Shown: positions 14,786-23,278 of the stretch, piece after piece
Numbering within the stretch: position 1 is the first letter of the stretch
How the letters are laid out: every line of letters begins with the position of its first letter
From: Chloroflexota bacterium
GTDB taxonomy: Bacteria; Chloroflexota; Limnocylindria; Limnocylindrales; CSP1-4
Assembly (NCBI GenBank): GCA_016191425.1
Contig: JACPOR010000032.1
Span: 1-64,000 of the forward strand
Length of the DNA stretch: 64,000 nucleotides
Direction of reading: 5' to 3'
The notes under the pieces: model-generated
Databases searched by the model: none
What the model was told of the DNA's origin: nothing
Seen by the model: only the letters and a program-made list of their open reading frames with translations
Translations under genes and position numbers: made by a program

Positions 14786-15718
14786 TTGGTCGCCACCTCT
14801 GGTCCGGGTCTCGTTGTCGACGTCGCCGACCTTCGCAAGCGCTACGGCCGCGTCCAGGCGCTGGCGGGTCTGACGATGACCGTGCGGGCCGGCGAGATCT
14901 TCGGATTTCTCGGCCCGAATGGCGCCGGCAAGACCACGGCCGTCAAGCTGCTCCTCGGCCTCGCCAGGCCGAGTGGCGGACGCGGCGCGGTGCTCGGCCG
15001 TCCGCTGGGCGACCGGGAGGCGCGACGCCATGTGGGCTATCTCCCGGAGCTCTTCCGTTTCCAGCCGTGGCTCCGCGCGCGGGAGGTGCTCGGCCTCCAC
15101 GCCGACCTGATCGGGATGCCCAGCGCTGGCCGCAGCCGCGCCTTCGACGACGTCCTCGGGCTCGTGGGCCTCGTCGAACGGGCCGACACTGCCGTCAGTG
15201 GTTTCTCCAAGGGGATGCAGCAGCGCCTGGGGATCGGCGTGGCCCTGCTCGGGGACCCTGCCCTGGTCATCCTCGACGAGCCGACCTCGGCGCTGGACCC
15301 GATCGGGCGCATGGATGTCCGCGGAATCCTCCGGGCGGCCCGCGAACGCGGGGCAGCGATCCTCCTGAACTCGCACCTCCTCACCGAGGTCGAGCAGGTC
15401 TGCGATCGCCTGGCCATCGTCGATCGTGGTGTCGTGGTCGCCGAGGGGACACTCGCCGACGTCCTCGGCGCTCGTGAGACGCGTATCACAGTCGAGGGGC
15501 TGCAACCCGACGGGCTGGCTGCCCTGCAGCCGTTCGGCACGACCCGATTCGACGGCCGCGACCTGTTCGTTGGCAACCTCGTCGAGGAGCGCGTGCCCGA
15601 CCTCGTCACGGCGCTGGTCGGGATGGGCGTGCGGGTCCACGAAGTGGCCTCCGGCCGCGAATCTCTCGAGGCGCGATTCCTCGAGCTGGTCCGCGCCAAC
15701 CGGGCGGTCGACGCATGA
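14786..15718 (+). CDS. ABC exporter ATP-binding protein
   Basis: 310 residues with Walker A GPNGAGKTTAVK, a signature VSGFSKGMQQRLG, Walker B LVILDEPTSALDP and the switch His in LLNSHLLTEVEQ. The C-terminal 80 residues form the extra domain seen in ABC-2 exporters (NatA/CcmA type). The TTG at 14786 follows a GAAGGAAC ribosome-binding site; the longer upstream frame overlaps the zinc-type gene on the other strand. The permease start overlaps its stop (ATGA). Substrate unknown. Confidence 0.9.
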   Translation: MVATSGPGLVVDVADLRKRYGRVQALAGLTMTVRAGEIFGFLGPNGAGKTTAVKLLLGLARPSGGRGAVLGRPLGDREARRHVGYLPELFRFQPWLRAREVLGLHADLIGMPSAGRSRAFDDVLGLVGLVERADTAVSGFSKGMQQRLGIGVALLGDPALVILDEPTSALDPIGRMDVRGILRAARERGAAILLNSHLLTEVEQVCDRLAIVDRGVVVAEGTLADVLGARETRITVEGLQPDGLAALQPFGTTRFDGRDLFVGNLVEERVPDLVTALVGMGVRVHEVASGRESLEARFLELVRANRAVDA

Positions 15719-16572
15719 TCACGATCGCCCGGCTGACGATCGGCGAAGCGGCCCGTCGCCGCATCCTCTGGGTCCTGGTGGCCCTCGCGGTGCTCGCCGT
15801 CGCGCTGACCGGCTGGGGCATCGACCGCCTCGTGTCGATTGCCCGTGCGTCCGGGACGGAGGAGCTCACGATCCAGCTGGGCGTCTCCCAGATCCTGATC
15901 TTCATCGCCTTCCAGTTCAGCTTCGTGCTTGCCATGACCGCCGCGTTCCTCGGGGCGCCCGCCATCGCCAACGACATCGAATCGGGCATTGCCCTGGCGC
16001 TGCTGGCAAGGCCCATCCGTCGCTCGTCCTACCTGCTCGGTCGATGGCTGGGCCTGGCCGTCGTCGTGGTCGCCTATGGCGGCGGATCCGCACTCCTCGC
16101 GATCCTCGTGGTGAGCCGTGTCTCGGGCTATACGCCGCCGTCGATCATCGGGCCCCTGGCCTATCTCGCGACGGAGGGCCTCGTGGTGCTGTCGCTCAGC
16201 CTCCTCCTCTCCACGCGGCTGCCACCGATCGGCGCCGGAGCCATCGCGGTGGTGGTATACGGGCTGTCCTGGGCCGCCGGCGCCATCGAGCGCGTCGGGA
16301 TCGCGATCACCGCCAACAATCCGGGCGTCAACCTCGAGATCGTCGGGCAGGTCGGTCGAGCGATCCTTCCGACGGATGGCCTGTGGCGTGGTGTGATCTA
16401 TGGCCTGGAGCCGGGGGTCGTGGTTGCCGCGGCCGCGGGTCAGCCCCTGGCCGAAGCGAATCCGTTCTTCGCCGCGACGCCGCCAACCGTCGGCTTTCTC
16501 GTCTGGACGGGGATCTGGATGATCCTGGTCATGTCGTTGGCCGCGATGTCCCTGCGTCGCCGCGAACTCTGA
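15715..16572 (+). CDS. ABC-2 type exporter permease
   Basis: 285-residue membrane protein with six hydrophobic stretches, the first right at the N-terminus (LWVLVALAVLAVALTGWGID). A cytoplasmic loop after the second span (GAPAIANDIESGIALALLAR) resembles the coupling region of ABC-2 permeases (ANDIE-G-x-x-x-x-L-L-A-R-P). It pairs with the ATPase just upstream through a 4-base ATGA overlap. Together they form a minimal two-gene exporter. Confidence 0.85.
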   Translation: MITIARLTIGEAARRRILWVLVALAVLAVALTGWGIDRLVSIARASGTEELTIQLGVSQILIFIAFQFSFVLAMTAAFLGAPAIANDIESGIALALLARPIRRSSYLLGRWLGLAVVVVAYGGGSALLAILVVSRVSGYTPPSIIGPLAYLATEGLVVLSLSLLLSTRLPPIGAGAIAVVVYGLSWAAGAIERVGIAITANNPGVNLEIVGQVGRAILPTDGLWRGVIYGLEPGVVVAAAAGQPLAEANPFFAATPPTVGFLVWTGIWMILVMSLAAMSLRRREL

Positions 16573-16651
16573 TCCAGATATGCACGGCGGACAACGCGGG
16601 CTCGGACCGCCGCTCCGGGCTCGGACCGCGCCGCTCGGACCGCGCCGCCGC

Positions 16652-17227
16652 TCAGGGCTCATACCGGAAGCAGCCGGGCAGGTGGTCATCAACCAGGCCC
16701 ACACTCTGCATGAACGCGTAGACGATGGTGGAGCCGACGAATCGGAAGCGCCGTCGGCGGAGGTCTCGGGACAACACGTCGGACACCGCGGTCGTCGCCG
16801 GAATATCGGCCGTGGTCGCGGCCGGTCCGAGGCGAGTGGCAGGGCTCGGGACGATCGCGCCAAGGTATGCACCGAAGGTTCCGAATTCGGACACAATCGC
16901 CTGGAATGCGCCGGCATTGCTGATGGCGGCGTCGATCTTGGATTGATTGCGGACGATTCCGGCGTCGGCCATGAGACGCGCCAGATCGGCGTCATCGAAG
17001 TCCGCCACAAGCGCCGGGTCAAAACCGCGAAACGCGGCCCGGAAGGCGTCGCGCTTGTGGAGGATCGTCCGCCACGACAACCCGGCCTGAAACCCCTCCA
17101 GGACGAGACGCTCGAAGAGCTCGACGTCATCGCCGACCGGAACGCCCCACTCATCGTCGTGATAGGCACGCATACGGGCGTCGCCAGGATCGGAGGTGGC
17201 CCAGGCGCATCGAGCGGCATCGTCCAT
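16652..17227 (-). CDS. tag: DNA-3-methyladenine glycosylase I
   Basis: Removes 3-methyladenine from alkylated DNA. The 191-residue protein has the family opening RCAWATSDPGDARMRAYHDDEWGVP, the helix-hairpin-helix region (EGFQAGLSWRTILHKRDAFR), and the conserved C-terminal segment FVGSTIVYAFMQSVGLVDDH ending in a His/Cys pair that, with the early Cys and His, binds zinc in Tag. The ATG at 17227 places the first Cys at residue 7, as usual; upstream in-frame sequence is not conserved. Convergent with the ABC exporter and divergent from the hydrolase. Confidence 0.95.
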   Translation of the reverse strand: MDDAARCAWATSDPGDARMRAYHDDEWGVPVGDDVELFERLVLEGFQAGLSWRTILHKRDAFRAAFRGFDPALVADFDDADLARLMADAGIVRNQSKIDAAISNAGAFQAIVSEFGTFGAYLGAIVPSPATRLGPAATTADIPATTAVSDVLSRDLRRRRFRFVGSTIVYAFMQSVGLVDDHLPGCFRYEP

Positions 17228-17267
17228 GACGGCGAAGCATAGGACCGTGGCCGCGTACTCTGATGCC

Positions 17268-17789
17268 ATGGGCGTCCGAGTACACCTCGGTCACGGGGCG
17301 AGCGGAAATGCGGCGTCGATGGCGCCGTTCGTCGCCGGCCTCGAACTGCGCGGGATCAGGAGCGTAGGGGTCGACCTCCCGAAGAGGCGAGCCGAAGATG
17401 CCGTTTCCGCGTGGCGAGCCGCCGTTCCCGACGGGCCAGGCTCGGCCGTCGGCGGCCACTCCTACGGGGGTCGTGTCGCAAGCCTTGCGGCCGCCGAACC
17501 CGGCACCGACTACGCCGCGCTCATCCTGTTCTCGTATCCGCTCCACCCGCCGGGCGCCCCGGAGCGAACGGATGCACGGATCGCCCACTGGCCGCGGATC
17601 ACGTGTCCCGTTCTGCTGCTATCGGGCGAGTCGGATCCGTTCGCCCGGCTCGACCTCCTCCGTGCAGCCGCTCCGCTGCTGTCCGGCGCCGAGCTGGTCA
17701 CGTACCCGCGCCTCGGCCATGGGCTCACGCCGGTCCTCGACGATGCACTCGACCGGGCCGCCGCCTTCCTTCGGGCGATCGAGGGCTGA
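17268..17789 (+). CDS. Alpha/beta hydrolase, KANL3/Tex30-like
   Basis: 173-residue single-domain alpha/beta hydrolase. It begins with an oxyanion-type LGHGASGN motif, has the nucleophile elbow GGHSYGGR (Ser as nucleophile), an acid near LLSGESDPF and a C-terminal His in PRLGHGLTP. The compact size and the LGHGA opening match the Tex30/KANL3 group, whose bacterial members are uncharacterised. The ATG at 17268 is only 6 bases after a TACTCT hexamer that could be a -10 box, so the mRNA may be leaderless. Confidence 0.8.
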   Translation: MGVRVHLGHGASGNAASMAPFVAGLELRGIRSVGVDLPKRRAEDAVSAWRAAVPDGPGSAVGGHSYGGRVASLAAAEPGTDYAALILFSYPLHPPGAPERTDARIAHWPRITCPVLLLSGESDPFARLDLLRAAAPLLSGAELVTYPRLGHGLTPVLDDALDRAAAFLRAIEG

Positions 17790-17938
17790 CGGTCGGGCCT
17801 GCCGTTGCCGGTCTCGCTGTCCGTGCCGGTCCGGCCTCCGGGGCCCGGCGTGGTCCCGCCCCCGTGGCGCGCGCTGCCCCAACCCCGTGGCCCGCGCTGC
17901 CCCAACCCCGGGGCCCGCGCTGCGCCCGGGACGCGAAA

Positions 17939-18164
17939 TCCTGGCTGATGACCGGCCCCGGAACACTATCCGGGTAGGCGGCCGCGAACGGTGCCCCGCG
18001 AGCTCCCAACGGGCGCCCCTGCGCCCGGGGTTGCGAGGGTCTCGTGCGTGGCCGAGTTCAGGTCGAGCACCGACCGAGCCTAGACCGGGCACCGACCGAG
18101 CACCGAGCGCGGCCGAGCCGCACCGGAACCGGGATAGTGCTCCCCCCACGAGCATTGGCCAGGA
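17939..18164 (-). repeat. Dispersed intergenic repeat, copy B (226 bp, inverted)
   Basis: Reverse-complement copy of element A with only scattered differences over the whole 226 bp, including the long internal run around GAGCACCGACCGAGCC. Similar GC-rich sequence continues beyond the right-hand end of A and the matching end of B, so the duplicated block may be larger than the element. Placed between the hydrolase gene and the transglycosylase gene. Confidence 0.85.
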
Positions 18165-18342
18165 AACCCGGTCGGGCGGCGGCCGGGCGCCGGACACCGG
18201 TCGGGCCTGGGCCGGGGCCGCGGCGGGGCCCGGGGCGACCTGTGACCGCGGTCTGGATGGTGCTCCCCCTGCGAGTGTCAGCGAGTGCGTAGCGTGAGCC
18301 GCGTCCTCGCCGACGTGCGAGGGTTGGCTCTCGAGGGCGGGC

Positions 18343-18558
18343 GGCTCGAGTAGCCGGTGCGTAGCCCGGCCGGCGCGGTGGCTCGAGTAGCCGGTGCGTA
18401 GCCCGGCCGGCGCGGCTCGAGTAGCCGGTGCGTAGCCCGGCCGGCGCGGTGGCTCGAGTAGCCGGTGCGTAGCCCGGCCGGCGCGGTGGCTCGAGTAGCC
18501 GGTGCGTAGCCCGGCCGGCGCGGTGGCTCGAGTAGCCGGTGCGTAGCCCGTCCGGCGC
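18343..18558. repeat. 37-bp tandem repeat, six copies
   Basis: The unit GGCTCGAGTAGCCGGTGCGT followed by AGCCCGGCCGGCGCGGT recurs six times almost without change; one copy lacks two bases. Each unit contains CTCGAG and CCGGCCGG palindromes. There are no spacers of unique sequence, so it is not a CRISPR array. Confidence 0.9.
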
Positions 18559-18711
18559 CCTCGAGGCGCTGCACGGGTTGAGGCCGGTCGTCCGACCACG
18601 CCCTCAGCGGTGTCGGGGCATCCTCGCGGACCTCTGCTCCCTGCTGCAGTGCCGGCCCGGGTCCAAACCTGTTGCATCGAGATGCCACATTCACGGAGCA
18701 CTGACAGCCGG

Positions 18712-18740
18712 TTGCCTCGATCGGCGGACGCGGCTATCCT
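18712..18740 (+). promoter_or_regulatory. Candidate sigma-70-type promoter for the transglycosylase gene
   Basis: TTGCCT at 18712-18717 and TATCCT at 18735-18740 are separated by exactly 17 bases. Transcription would begin near 18747, about 27 bases before the TTG start codon and just upstream of the GGAGGGG ribosome-binding site. Confidence 0.5.
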
Positions 18741-18773
18741 CCGTAATCCGCGCCACCTCCCGGAGGGGGACTA

Positions 18774-19655
18774 TTGCCCGACGCATCTGGCCGCCTGCGA
18801 GCGGTCTTCACCGCCACCGTCACCGGGATCCTGCTCGTCGCCCTCGTGGTGCCACCGCTCACCGAGGCTGCGGATCCGCCCAATATCGATCGATTCATGG
18901 CCGCTCTCGGTGCGGTTGAATCGAACGGCCGGTACGACGCCGTGAACTCGACTTCGGGAGCGCTCGGCAAGTACCAGATCATGCCCGAGAACTGGGCCTC
19001 CTGGGCGCGCCGCTACCTCGGCGACCCGAACGCTGCACCGACGCCCGCGAATCAGGACCTCGTCACCCGTCGCAAGCTGACGGCCCTCTACAACTGGCTC
19101 GGCGACTGGCCCTCGGTGGCCCACTGGTGGCTGACCGGCGATGGCAATACCGATCCAGGCGCATGGTCAGACTTCTCCCGCGGGTACGTCGACACGGTGC
19201 TGGCGGTCATGGGCTCAGACTCCCTGCCGGTCCTCCCGAGCGTCGTCACGGCCCAGCTGACGGCGCCGCAGCCGGCGTCCGGCGACTCGACCATCTACGA
19301 CGAATCGAACCGCGAGATTCATTTCTCCGGCGGTTGGGGCCAGGCTGAGTACTCGACGTACAACAACGGCGTGGTTCGTTACGCGATCGACGAGGGGGCC
19401 ACCGCCTGGTTCACCTTCCAGGGCACGTCGATCACGTGGATCGGCCCGAAGGGCCCCACGCGTGGGCAAGCCAAGGTCTATCTCGACGAGGAGCTCGTCG
19501 CCACCGTCGACGTCTACTCGCTCCACTTCCGACCGCGGACACCGATCTTCAGCCAGACGTTCGATCGACTCAATACGCACACGATCACGATCGAGGTCGT
19601 GGGCACGCCGGGCCGGGAGACGATCGCCCTCGACGAGTTCGTGGTGGGCGGCTAG
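18774..19655 (+). CDS. Secreted lytic-transglycosylase-fold protein with C-terminal beta domain
   Basis: 293 residues. N-terminal signal peptide (LRAVFTATVTGILLVALVVP, cleaved after about residue 32). Residues 35-150 match the SLT/lysozyme-like fold: catalytic-type Glu in MAALGAVESNGRYDAVN and the following GALGKYQIMPENW block, as in peptidoglycan lytic transglycosylases and resuscitation-type proteins. The last 120 residues form a beta-rich domain (SNREIHFSGGWGQAEYS ... GRETIALDEFVVGG) resembling sugar-binding sandwich modules. TTG start at 18774 with GGAGGGG 5 bases upstream. Likely acts in the cell wall. Confidence 0.8.
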   Translation: MPDASGRLRAVFTATVTGILLVALVVPPLTEAADPPNIDRFMAALGAVESNGRYDAVNSTSGALGKYQIMPENWASWARRYLGDPNAAPTPANQDLVTRRKLTALYNWLGDWPSVAHWWLTGDGNTDPGAWSDFSRGYVDTVLAVMGSDSLPVLPSVVTAQLTAPQPASGDSTIYDESNREIHFSGGWGQAEYSTYNNGVVRYAIDEGATAWFTFQGTSITWIGPKGPTRGQAKVYLDEELVATVDVYSLHFRPRTPIFSQTFDRLNTHTITIEVVGTPGRETIALDEFVVGG

Positions 19656-19740
19656 GTCGAGCGCGGCCAGCCGGGACCAGGACATCTTCGGCGATCCGAT
19701 CTCCACGGCCAAGGCGCTCGCCGGGCTCATCGACTGCGGG

Positions 19741-19825
19741 CCGTCGGGTCGTCCTGCCGGTCAGGGCGGCCGTCAGGGCGGCCGTCGGGTCGTCCTGCCG
19801 TCGGGTCGTCCTGCCGTCGGGTCGG
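19741..19825. repeat. Short GTCGGGTCGTCCTGCCG repeats
   Basis: The 17-base unit occurs at least four times, twice interrupted by CAGGGCGGCC units. It lies between the convergent ends of the transglycosylase and cupredoxin genes. Confidence 0.8.
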
Positions 19826-19881
19826 CTCCTGGCACGCGGATGTCACGACCGGCCTGGTCGAAGCCCGGGCGACCCTTCAGC

Positions 19882-20307
19882 TCAGTAGACGAAGACCGTC
19901 CCGGACATCGAGGGATGGATTTCGCAGAGGAAGAAGTAGGTGCCCTTCGGCAACGGGCCGACGGGGACGGCGATTGTCGTCGCTGCCACGGGGTCGAACC
20001 GGAAGAGAAGGTCGCCCTCGAATCCCGATCTGGTCCGGATCGCGATGTTGTGCGCGTCGCCGTCTTCGTTCACGAGAACGAGCGTGGAGGGCGTGTCCGC
20101 CTTGAACAGCAGTTGGGTCGTGTCGAACCTCAGGTTTCGGGCCGTCACAACGATCGCGTCCGACGGCCAGGAGGGAGCCGGTGTCGCTGCCGCGCGACAG
20201 GCGGTCGCCAGGAGCACCATCACAACCAGGAGGACCATCGAGCGGCTGCCCATTGAGGACTTCGTGGACTCCCGCCCGATCACCGAGGTCCCAGTCGATC
20301 GGGTCAT
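19882..20307 (-). CDS. Cupredoxin-domain lipoprotein
   Basis: 141 residues if started at the ATG at 20307, which overlaps the greA-type stop codon (ATGA). A lipoprotein-like signal ends at LLVVMVLLATAC, so the mature protein would be anchored by its Cys. The cupredoxin fold follows, with the type 1 copper ligands visible as His in DGDAHNIAI and CEIHPSM (Cys, His, Met) near the C-terminus. A start at Met19 (20253) would give a more usual short signal peptide. Such proteins carry electrons or copper on the outer face of the membrane. Confidence 0.8.
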   Translation of the reverse strand: MTRSTGTSVIGRESTKSSMGSRSMVLLVVMVLLATACRAAATPAPSWPSDAIVVTARNLRFDTTQLLFKADTPSTLVLVNEDGDAHNIAIRTRSGFEGDLLFRFDPVAATTIAVPVGPLPKGTYFFLCEIHPSMSGTVFVY

Positions 20308-21602
20308 CGGACCTCGAGCACCCGATAGAGAGCCGAGCCGCGCGGCGTCCTGACCTCGACATCGGAGCCCGCAACAGCCCCGATAAGGGCTGCTCCCACC
20401 GGCGACGACGTGCTGATTCGCCCCGCGGCGGGGTCGGCATCCGTGGTCCCGACGATCGAGTACGTCATCGTGTCCCCATCCACCTCGACGACGACGACCG
20501 ATCCGAGAGCGACCATGCCCGTCACGACGTCATCGACGATCACGGCATGGCGCTTGCGATCCTCCAGCAGGCGAACGCGGCCCTCGAGGAAAGACTGTTC
20601 CTCGCGAGCGGCCTGGTATTCCGCGTTCTCCTTGAGATCGCCGTGCTCGCGCGCCGCCTTGATCCTGGCGACCACGCCCGGCCGCCGGATCTGGGTCAGC
20701 TCGTGCAGCTCGAGTTCGAGACGGGCAAGGGCATCGCGGGTCATCGGAACCGCCTCGACCCGCGCGGCGCGCGCCGCCGCATCGCGTCGGGCGGCCGTCG
20801 ACGGGGTCGATGGGGTGGCTCGCATCGCGGCCGAAGGCCGTGCCCGGGCGGGCCTATCGCCGCGCCCGGGAACAGGCCCGCCCGCCCGGGGCCCTGTTCG
20901 TATCACGCCCGTGCCGCGGTCCTCGGCCCGGGCGCCGTCCGCATCACCCGGAGCGATGGTCACGACGTGGGTCGGCGCAGGAGCTGCGGTCTCGTCGGGG
21001 GCAATGGCGCCGCTGATGCCGTGTGCCTGCCGTTCGCCGGTCGAGCGCCGCGTATTCGCCCACGGCAGAAGGAGGGCACCTGCGGGACGCCCATCGAGCG
21101 AGCCACCAGGACCGCCTGCCCGAGGCCCCGCGCCATCCGCGAAGGCGTCGAAGATCGCGTCCAGATATTCCTCGGTCGCGTCGGTCTCGGCCCACCAGAT
21201 CCGGGCTCGCTCGATCCCGACGAGCGTGTGGAGCCATTGACCTTCGGCATGCGGTCGCCGGTCGCCGAGGACATGGTGGGCCAGGGCCAGGACTCGGCCG
21301 CCCACGCTGCCCGTGGTGGCGCCGGCAAACAGGACGGTCTCCTGCGGCAGCCACAGGGAGCCGAGGCGCGCCACGAGCGCACGGGACGTCGGGTGAACGC
21401 CGTCGAGCTTGAGGGCCGGCAGCCGCTCGATCCACTTGCCGACACGATTGATCTCGATCGGGGCGTGCGGCTTCGGTTCGGCGATTTCAACGAGATAGAC
21501 ACCCGGCGCCTTGCTCGTGAGGGGCCGGCCCCAGATCACCGGTCCGTCCGGCAGCAGCCCGACCGCTCGCAGGAGTGCCGCCGCGCCCCGTTCCGTCGCC
21601 AT
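20304..21602 (-). CDS. GIY-YIG-like domain fused to transcription elongation factor GreA
   Basis: 432 residues. Residues about 10-160 resemble a divergent GIY-YIG fold (APGVYLVEIA, then ETVLFAGATTGSVGGRVLAL and GDRRPHAEGQWLHTL). A linker of about 130 residues is Ala/Gly/Pro/Arg-rich. Residues 287-432 are a clear GreA: coiled-coil with the tip acids (REHGDLKENAEYQAAREEQS) and the C-terminal FKBP-like domain. GreA rescues backtracked RNA polymerase by transcript cleavage. The ATG at 21602 follows GTGGAGG. An internal ATG at 20744, with GAGG 8 bases upstream, could make GreA alone (146 residues), so two products are possible. Coupled to the cupredoxin gene. Confidence 0.8.
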   Translation of the reverse strand: MATERGAAALLRAVGLLPDGPVIWGRPLTSKAPGVYLVEIAEPKPHAPIEINRVGKWIERLPALKLDGVHPTSRALVARLGSLWLPQETVLFAGATTGSVGGRVLALAHHVLGDRRPHAEGQWLHTLVGIERARIWWAETDATEEYLDAIFDAFADGAGPRAGGPGGSLDGRPAGALLLPWANTRRSTGERQAHGISGAIAPDETAAPAPTHVVTIAPGDADGARAEDRGTGVIRTGPRAGGPVPGRGDRPARARPSAAMRATPSTPSTAARRDAAARAARVEAVPMTRDALARLELELHELTQIRRPGVVARIKAAREHGDLKENAEYQAAREEQSFLEGRVRLLEDRKRHAVIVDDVVTGMVALGSVVVVEVDGDTMTYSIVGTTDADPAAGRISTSSPVGAALIGAVAGSDVEVRTPRGSALYRVLEVR

Positions 21603-21691
21603 CCAGCCTCCACTGACGTCCGATTTCCGGACACCTGCCGGAGGCGGGTATCGTCGCACCGTTATCGCCGACTCGCCGAGGAGGGCAAGGG

Positions 21692-23110
21692 ATCACCACT
21701 CGACGCCGCTTTCTGATCGGGCTCGCCATCCTGGTGATGGCCGCCGCCGGCACAACGGTCGCCGTCGCCGGCCTGCCGGAGCTCAGGGCGCTCGCTGGAT
21801 TCGGGCCGGATCCCAATCTCGCCGCGCCGACGCCTACGCCGACGCCTACGCCGACGCCCACGCCGACGCCCACGCCGACGCCGACGCCGGACGTCGCCAT
21901 CGGTCCAGTCGCCACCAAGTCGCCGGACGTCGCCATCGGTCCAGTCGCCACCCAGACGCCGGAGCCCAGCCGCGCCATCCGGCCCTCGAGCCCCTACGTG
22001 CCGGCCCTGATCGATCAGAGCGGGATCCGGGATCGCCTGCAGGCGGCACTCGACGAGGGCCGTTCCCTGCTGGCGGCGCCGGGTGTCGTGGCGAGCGTGC
22101 TGTTCCCGGACGGTCGTCAATGGACCGGCGTCTCGGGGGTGGCCGATCTCGCCACGGGTCGTCCGCTCACAGCGGGGACGCCGTTCGCCCTTGCCTCGAT
22201 CAGCAAGACATTCCTGGCCGCCGAGGTGCTCAGCCTCGTGGACGCCGGGCTGATCCGTCTCGACGAGCCGATCGCCCCGCTGCTGCCCGGCGTCCTCGTG
22301 GGCGGAGATCCGATCGACGCCCGGATCACGGTTCGCGAACTGCTCGACCACACGAGCGGTCTCGGCGACTTCCTGGTCGACCAGAAGCTCGAGCGCGCCG
22401 CCCTCGCCGAGCCGACGGTCGTCTGGACACCGGAGATGGCTCTTGCGTACGCCGGCCGGCCGGTCGCTGCCCCCGGCGTCGGGTACCACTACGCGAATAC
22501 GAACTACGTCCTCCTCGGCCTGATGGTCGAGCGGCTGACCGGGCGGACGCTTGCCGAGGAGTATCGGGCGCGGTTCTTCGAGCCCCTCGGCCTCACGACG
22601 GCGATCTACCAGGGCGTGGACACACCGTCGGTGGAGATGCCGACGGCCTACCAGTACACGTCCGGATCGTTGAGCGCAACCCCCGTCGACGTGACGGACG
22701 GGACGGACATCCGTCCATTCACGGCCATCACGACGGCTGCCGGAGCGGCAGGCTCGGTGGCCGCAAGCGCGGCCGACACGGCGCGTTGGGCCCGGGCGTT
22801 GTACACGGGAATCGTCCTTCCGGCGGCCGACATCACGACGATGGTGGACGATGCGACGGACACCTCGGCCCTTCGGCCCGGCTATCCGTACGGACTCGGC
22901 GTCCAGGTCCTCCCCATCGACGGGCGGGTCTCGTACGGCCACTCGGGCCGTTTCGTCGGTGCCCGGAGCGTCATGCGCTGGTTCCCGACAGAGCGGATCG
23001 CCATCGTGGTCGTGACCAACCAAAGCCGGTTCGACCCCACGATCATTCTCCGGGACCTCCTCGCCGTCGTTGCCCCCGAGTCGATCGGCGCGGGGTGGCG
23101 TGCGGAGTGA
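21692..23110 (+). CDS. Secreted beta-lactamase-fold serine hydrolase
   Basis: Penicillin-binding-protein/class C beta-lactamase fold (residues about 100-460) with SxxK (SISK in FALASISKTF), YxN (YANTNYVLLG) and HxG (GHSGRF). It is preceded by a Thr-Pro linker (TPTPTPTP, about 26 residues). The signal is twin-arginine-like: TTRRRFLIGLAILVM. That signal starts at an ATC codon at 21692, 6 bases after GAGGAGGG; the first conventional in-frame start, GTG at 21734, would cut off the RRRFLIG motif. I therefore annotate the ATC start but cannot prove it. Family members are D,D-peptidases, esterases or beta-lactamases; substrate unknown. Confidence 0.8.
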   Translation: MTTRRRFLIGLAILVMAAAGTTVAVAGLPELRALAGFGPDPNLAAPTPTPTPTPTPTPTPTPTPTPDVAIGPVATKSPDVAIGPVATQTPEPSRAIRPSSPYVPALIDQSGIRDRLQAALDEGRSLLAAPGVVASVLFPDGRQWTGVSGVADLATGRPLTAGTPFALASISKTFLAAEVLSLVDAGLIRLDEPIAPLLPGVLVGGDPIDARITVRELLDHTSGLGDFLVDQKLERAALAEPTVVWTPEMALAYAGRPVAAPGVGYHYANTNYVLLGLMVERLTGRTLAEEYRARFFEPLGLTTAIYQGVDTPSVEMPTAYQYTSGSLSATPVDVTDGTDIRPFTAITTAAGAAGSVAASAADTARWARALYTGIVLPAADITTMVDDATDTSALRPGYPYGLGVQVLPIDGRVSYGHSGRFVGARSVMRWFPTERIAIVVVTNQSRFDPTIILRDLLAVVAPESIGAGWRAE

Positions 23111-23278
23111 CCCACGAGGCTCCCAGGGACAGGCCCTCCGGGCCCTTGGTGGTGCGCGGGCGAACCGGAATCTGGCGGTCGCGGTACCACCGCGTGGCCG
23201 TTCCGGTACTCATGGGGCTTTCGCGCACGCACCGATCCCTCCATCCTCAGCGCCGCAGCGCCGCACCGGGGGAGCGTC

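Larger units (their letters stand above)
17790..18711. other. Gene-free region with repeat element B and a 37-bp tandem array
   Basis: No gene is supported. The first 150 bases hold short imperfect repeats (GCGCGCTGCCCCAACCCC-like, 17860-17930). Dispersed repeat copy B fills 17939-18164. A partial echo of its right end (ATGGTGCTCCCCCTGCGAG) occurs near 18257. Then comes the 37-bp tandem array (18343-18558). The remainder to 18711 has no recognisable feature. Confidence 0.6.

Noticed and set aside
15037-17220. 727-residue minus-strand open frame
   Set aside because: Antisense to the ABC exporter genes and overlapping tag in another frame; Ser/Arg/Pro-rich with no domain.
18343-18558. CRISPR array
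   Set aside because: The 37-bp repeats are directly adjacent, with no unique spacers and no cas genes nearby.
23180-23191. GGTGGTACCGCG on the minus strand, an exact match to the T-box antiterminator core
   Set aside because: A T-box leader here would read into the end of the beta-lactamase-fold gene from the wrong side; there is no minus-strand synthetase or amino-acid gene downstream, and the upstream part would lie inside a coding gene.
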